Shown in pieces: positions 61,777-64,000 of a stretch of 64,000 bases of DNA. Position numbers and translations under genes: made by a program. Within the stretch, counting starts at the first letter, position 1, and each line of letters starts with the position of its first letter. The DNA is from Myxococcota bacterium. GTDB lineage: Bacteria > Myxococcota > XYA12-FULL-58-9 > JALHOP01. The notes under the pieces are model-generated. The model saw only the letters and a program-made list of their open reading frames with translations, was not told where the DNA came from and ran no database searches. The stretch spans positions 124,001 through 188,000 of the forward strand of contig JALHOP010000001.1 of NCBI GenBank assembly GCA_022842935.1, in the 5' to 3' direction.

Positions 61777-61830
61777 GGCGCCTCCTCTGTGAACGCTCCG
61801 TTAGTCGCGACACGCTGACAGAGTGGGAAA

Positions 61831-61846
61831 CGTGACCTGGGTCACA
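61831..61846 (-). promoter_or_regulatory. CRP/FNR-like operator upstream of paralog 1
   Basis: On the minus strand the site reads TGTGA-CCCAGG-TCACG, one mismatch from TGTGA-N6-TCACA; the core GTGACC-TG-GGTCAC is a perfect palindrome. Flanks extend the symmetry (TGGGAAA on one side, TTTCTTCCCA on the other). The near edge is 55 bp from the start codon at 61776, and 24 bp from the ATG of the divergent gene at 61870, so it could affect both. Confidence 0.55.
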
Positions 61847-61869
61847 TTTCTTCCCATCACCCAGGTGCG

Positions 61870-62613
61870 ATGAACTCGGCCTTCATGACGCGCCGAAGCC
61901 TCTCCGCCACCGTCTTGGTCTCCTTGTTGGGGTGCGCGCGTGGCGATGCCGAGGACGCAATCGAGTCGCCGACGGTAAGGTTCGTCGCCGCCATGGAGGC
62001 GGCTCGCGCGGGGGGACCCGGCGCGCAGAGTGCTTTCATCAACGAGGTCGTGAAGTCCCGCGAGAAAGACGCTCTTCTCAATGCCACGCGCCGCATGACG
62101 GCGGCCGATAGCTGGCTGATGCCGTTGTTGATGGCCGCGATCGACGGCCGCATGGGAGAGTTCGACGGCAAGCTCGCGGCCCGCGTTCTTTGGGAGCACT
62201 TTCCGGTCGACGCCCAAGCCGTCACCGAGGCGAAGCTTGCTCGGGTTTCCGATCGTACGGCGTTTGCTTTAGCGGAGCAGCAGGCCCACGCTGGTAAACT
62301 TACCCCCGCAGGCAAACGGGTCCTCGACAAGCACATGTGCGCGAAGCTCGAGGCCGGGCGCTGGGGCGTCCTGCTTACCAAAATGAAGCCGGAGTACGAG
62401 CACGACCCCGTCGACGCCGAGCTCAACGATGTTAGCTATGCGTGTGAGGGGAGCCCGGCGGCCCGCGGGCTCGAGCCGGGCGATACCATTCTGCTGATCG
62501 ATGGTGAGCGTGTCCGGGGCGATCTCGTGTTGGCCCGTTTTCGCGAGAAGAACCGCGCAACGGTCCGGCTTCGTCGTGGTGGTGTGGAGCACGACGTGTT
62601 GATCGAGAGATAG
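61870..62613 (+). CDS. Lipoprotein with C-terminal PDZ-like domain
   Basis: 247 residues. The ATG at 61870 has CAGG five bases upstream; an in-frame ATG is five codons on. The signal peptide ends LVSLLGC with the lipid Cys at 22. The middle is helical (RFVAAMEAARAGGPGAQSAF, RMTAADSWLMPLLMAAIDG). The last 70 residues, YACEGSPAARGLEPGDTILL then IDGERVRGDLVLARFREKNR and ATVRLRRGG, form a PDZ-like peptide-binding module with the GLEPGD carboxylate loop. No protease domain is attached. It sits between two paralogous exported-protein genes on the opposite strand and may interact with their products. Confidence 0.78.
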   Translation: MNSAFMTRRSLSATVLVSLLGCARGDAEDAIESPTVRFVAAMEAARAGGPGAQSAFINEVVKSREKDALLNATRRMTAADSWLMPLLMAAIDGRMGEFDGKLAARVLWEHFPVDAQAVTEAKLARVSDRTAFALAEQQAHAGKLTPAGKRVLDKHMCAKLEAGRWGVLLTKMKPEYEHDPVDAELNDVSYACEGSPAARGLEPGDTILLIDGERVRGDLVLARFREKNRATVRLRRGGVEHDVLIER

Positions 62614-62623
62614 CGCTCCGGCC

Positions 62624-63118
62624 TCAATCGAGAGTCGCCAGATACCTCGCGAAGACCTCGGTGGTGAGCACCGCTTGCAGGTCGTGTCGCTGCACGTCTT
62701 CGGCGATGGAGGCCGGCAGCTTTGGTGAGCCGCTCAAGACGCGCACGTTCTCTCGACCCGCAAACGGCACGTAGCCGCGGCCGGTTGGAAGCGCCCGCGC
62801 CGGATCCGTTTCGCGCCTGCCCAGAAAAAACACGATGCGCGAGCCAGGCTCGAGTCCAGAGCCCGCGTCGAGACGCCATGCCGATTCGGCGATGACCCGA
62901 ATCACTGGGTCGACGTCTCCTTTGAGGACCTCGTGGACCTGGATGTCGGCGAACCGACGACCTTCGCTCATGACGACGCCCTGAACCTCGCCAATCACCG
63001 CTGCTTCGGCGTGACGATAAAGCTCATCGAGCGTGAAGCGCACGGTGCGCGCGGAGGCGACCTCTGGAACCAACAGGATGAGGCCAACGGACGCACCGGC
63101 GTGAGTTGCGTTCTCCAC
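62624..63118 (-). CDS. Small exported protein, paralog 2 of a flanking pair
   Basis: 164 residues from a GTG at 63118 with AGAGG about eight bases upstream; this start matches the length of paralog 1 (165). The signal-like ASVGLILLVPEVASA is followed by VRFTLDELYRHAEAAVIGEV, FADIQVHEVLKGDVDPVIRV, IVFFLGRRETDP and GYVPFAGRENVRVL, aligning with paralog 1 without large gaps. The function is unknown. A CRP/FNR-like palindrome lies 56 bp upstream. It is separated from tsf by a strong terminator, so it has its own promoter. Confidence 0.75.
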   Translation of the reverse strand: MENATHAGASVGLILLVPEVASARTVRFTLDELYRHAEAAVIGEVQGVVMSEGRRFADIQVHEVLKGDVDPVIRVIAESAWRLDAGSGLEPGSRIVFFLGRRETDPARALPTGRGYVPFAGRENVRVLSGSPKLPASIAEDVQRHDLQAVLTTEVFARYLATLD

Positions 63119-63173
63119 GATGAGACCTCTTTGGTTGTGGAACTCACCATCGGACACAACCGGGGGGCTCGTA

Positions 63174-63189
63174 AGTGATGGTCATCACA
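63174..63189 (-). promoter_or_regulatory. CRP/FNR-like operator upstream of paralog 2
   Basis: On the minus strand it reads TGTGA-TGACCA-TCACT, one mismatch from TGTGA-N6-TCACA, with a perfect core GTGATG-GT-CATCAC. The near edge is 56 bp from the GTG at 63118, almost the same spacing as the site of paralog 1. Confidence 0.55.
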
Positions 63190-63202
63190 TGGAGTCAGCG
63201 CC

Positions 63203-63237
63203 AAAAAAAACGGGCCCGGTGAAACGGGCCCGCTTTG
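63203..63237 (-). terminator. Rho-independent terminator of tsf
   Basis: Read on the minus strand, AAAG, then CGGGCCCG, loop TTTCAC, CGGGCCCG and a run of eight T. The stem is extended by a G-T and A-T pairs against the T run. It begins 27 bp after the tsf stop at 63264. Confidence 0.9.
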
Positions 63238-63263
63238 CGTTTCCTAAAGAAGCGGAATGGGCC

Positions 63264-63917
63264 TTACGAGCCCTGAACCTGCTTCTGCACTTCCGCGGCG
63301 AAGTCTTCGGACTTCTTCTCGATTCCTTCGCCTAGCTGGAACCGCACGAAGCGGCGAACAACGATCTTCTCACCGATCTTTGCGACGAGCTCGGTCAACA
63401 TTTGGTCGACGCTCTTGTCGGGGTCTTTCACGAACGGCTGCTCCATCAAGCAGATGTCCTTGAAGAACTTGTCGATCTTGCCGGTGACGATCTTGTCGAC
63501 CATGTTCGCTGGCTTGCCGGACTCGAGCACCTGCGCGCTCAAGATGCTCTTCTCCTTCTCGACGACGTTTGCCGGCACTTCCTCGCGGCGCACGTACTGC
63601 GGCGACGCTGCGGCGATGTGCATCGCGACGTCCTTCACGAAGGACTGGAACTCGGGGTTGCGAGCAACGAAGTCGGTCTCGCTGTTCACTTCCACCAGCA
63701 CGCCGATCTTGCCGCCGGCGTGGATGTAGCTCTGCACCAAGCCTTCGGCAGCGATACGGTCTGCTTTCTTTGCCGCGGCGGACAGGCCCTTCTTGCGTAG
63801 CCACTCGACGGCTTTCTCGAAGTCGCCAGCGCTCTCGGCTAGTGCCTTCTTGCAGTCCATGATGCCGGCGCTGGTCTTAGCGCGCAGCTCGGAAACCATC
63901 TTCGCATTCACTTCCAT
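63264..63917 (-). CDS. tsf: Elongation factor Ts, short form
   Basis: 217 residues from the ATG at 63917, which has GGAG nine bases upstream; a GTG five codons earlier is less likely. Guanine-nucleotide exchange factor for EF-Tu. The UBA-like N-terminus MVSELRAKTSAGIMDCKKAL and the TDFVARNPEF signature in EVNSETDFVARNPEFQSFVK are diagnostic. The protein is shorter than the 283-residue E. coli factor: only one core subdomain and the C-terminal module remain, as in other short bacterial forms. rpsB would be expected upstream beyond the window edge. Confidence 0.96.
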   Translation of the reverse strand: MEVNAKMVSELRAKTSAGIMDCKKALAESAGDFEKAVEWLRKKGLSAAAKKADRIAAEGLVQSYIHAGGKIGVLVEVNSETDFVARNPEFQSFVKDVAMHIAAASPQYVRREEVPANVVEKEKSILSAQVLESGKPANMVDKIVTGKIDKFFKDICLMEQPFVKDPDKSVDQMLTELVAKIGEKIVVRRFVRFQLGEGIEKKSEDFAAEVQKQVQGS

Positions 63918-63944
63918 ACGCTGAGTCTCCACAAACTTCTCCAG

Positions 63945-63971
63945 GTCACCGCGACGCGTGGCCGCGGTGAC
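63945..63971. promoter_or_regulatory. Hairpin upstream of tsf
   Basis: A perfect 9-bp inverted repeat, GTCACCGCG at 63945-63953 and CGCGGTGAC at 63963-63971, loop of 9 nt, 28 bp upstream of the tsf ATG. There is no T run on the tsf strand, so it may be an attenuator or processing hairpin in the presumed rpsB-tsf spacer rather than a full terminator. Confidence 0.45.
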
Positions 63972-64000
63972 ATCAGATTGGCGTTCTAATCGGGGAAAGA

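Noticed and set aside
61831-63189. The in-window cyclic-nucleotide-binding protein (35266-35742) as regulator of the CRP-like sites
   Set aside because: That protein has no DNA-binding domain, so it cannot bind these sites itself.

Overview
The window looks like chromosomal DNA of a high-G+C Myxococcota (deltaproteobacterial) relative. The grounds are uniformly high-GC coding with GC-rich third positions, Cys-rich lipoproteins carrying FG-GAP/VCBS-type repeats, a ferrochelatase with the internal cysteine cluster known from Myxococcus, and many HEAT, TPR, ankyrin and variant-leucine-repeat proteins beside housekeeping genes. No rRNA, tRNA, CRISPR array, insertion sequence or prophage was seen. 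The genus is not claimed.

Layout. 1-2408: start of a divergent helicase gene, hemH, a small membrane protein and a TPR protein. 2486-7222: four overlapping genes (membrane-anchored SGNH hydrolase, ferritin-like di-iron protein, NodU/CmcH-type carbamoyltransferase, DUF5989 membrane peptide), the most cassette-like unit in the window. 7207-14721: VOC protein, HEAT protein, metG, a DHH phosphoesterase, an ankyrin protein, and the coupled pair holB-ricT. 14807-22598: two giant, clearly paralogous lipoproteins in tandem. 22773-29184: small membrane protein, a lysine 2,3-aminomutase-like radical SAM enzyme, several unknowns, an SDR fusion protein, and a two-gene unit headed by a protein with internal repeats. 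29248-35742: beta-helix/leucine-repeat protein, a lipoprotein, an ArnT/PMT-like glycosyltransferase and a cyclic-nucleotide-binding protein.

35800-45492 is a minus-strand run read as nadB, lytic transglycosylase, pgsA, family 9 glycosyltransferase (the first four tightly packed or overlapping), then a GH35-like glycosidase and a 1099-residue protein ending in a trypsin-like protease domain. 45689-49317 is a coupled hrpB-dinB unit. 49586-53638 holds a membrane protein, two overlapping unknowns and a lipoprotein. 53874-60708 holds a UvrD/Rep helicase with a small coupled partner, a histone-deacetylase fusion protein and rnr. 60828-64000 holds an XRE regulator, two paralogous exported proteins flanking a PDZ-like lipoprotein, and tsf.

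The best candidates for something undescribed are the SGNH/ferritin-like/carbamoyltransferase/DUF5989 cassette, the 1099-residue protease-tipped protein, the tandem giant lipoproteins, and the two small paralogs that each carry a CRP/FNR-like palindrome at almost identical spacing upstream of their starts. All function calls come from reading motifs by eye; no database search was possible.
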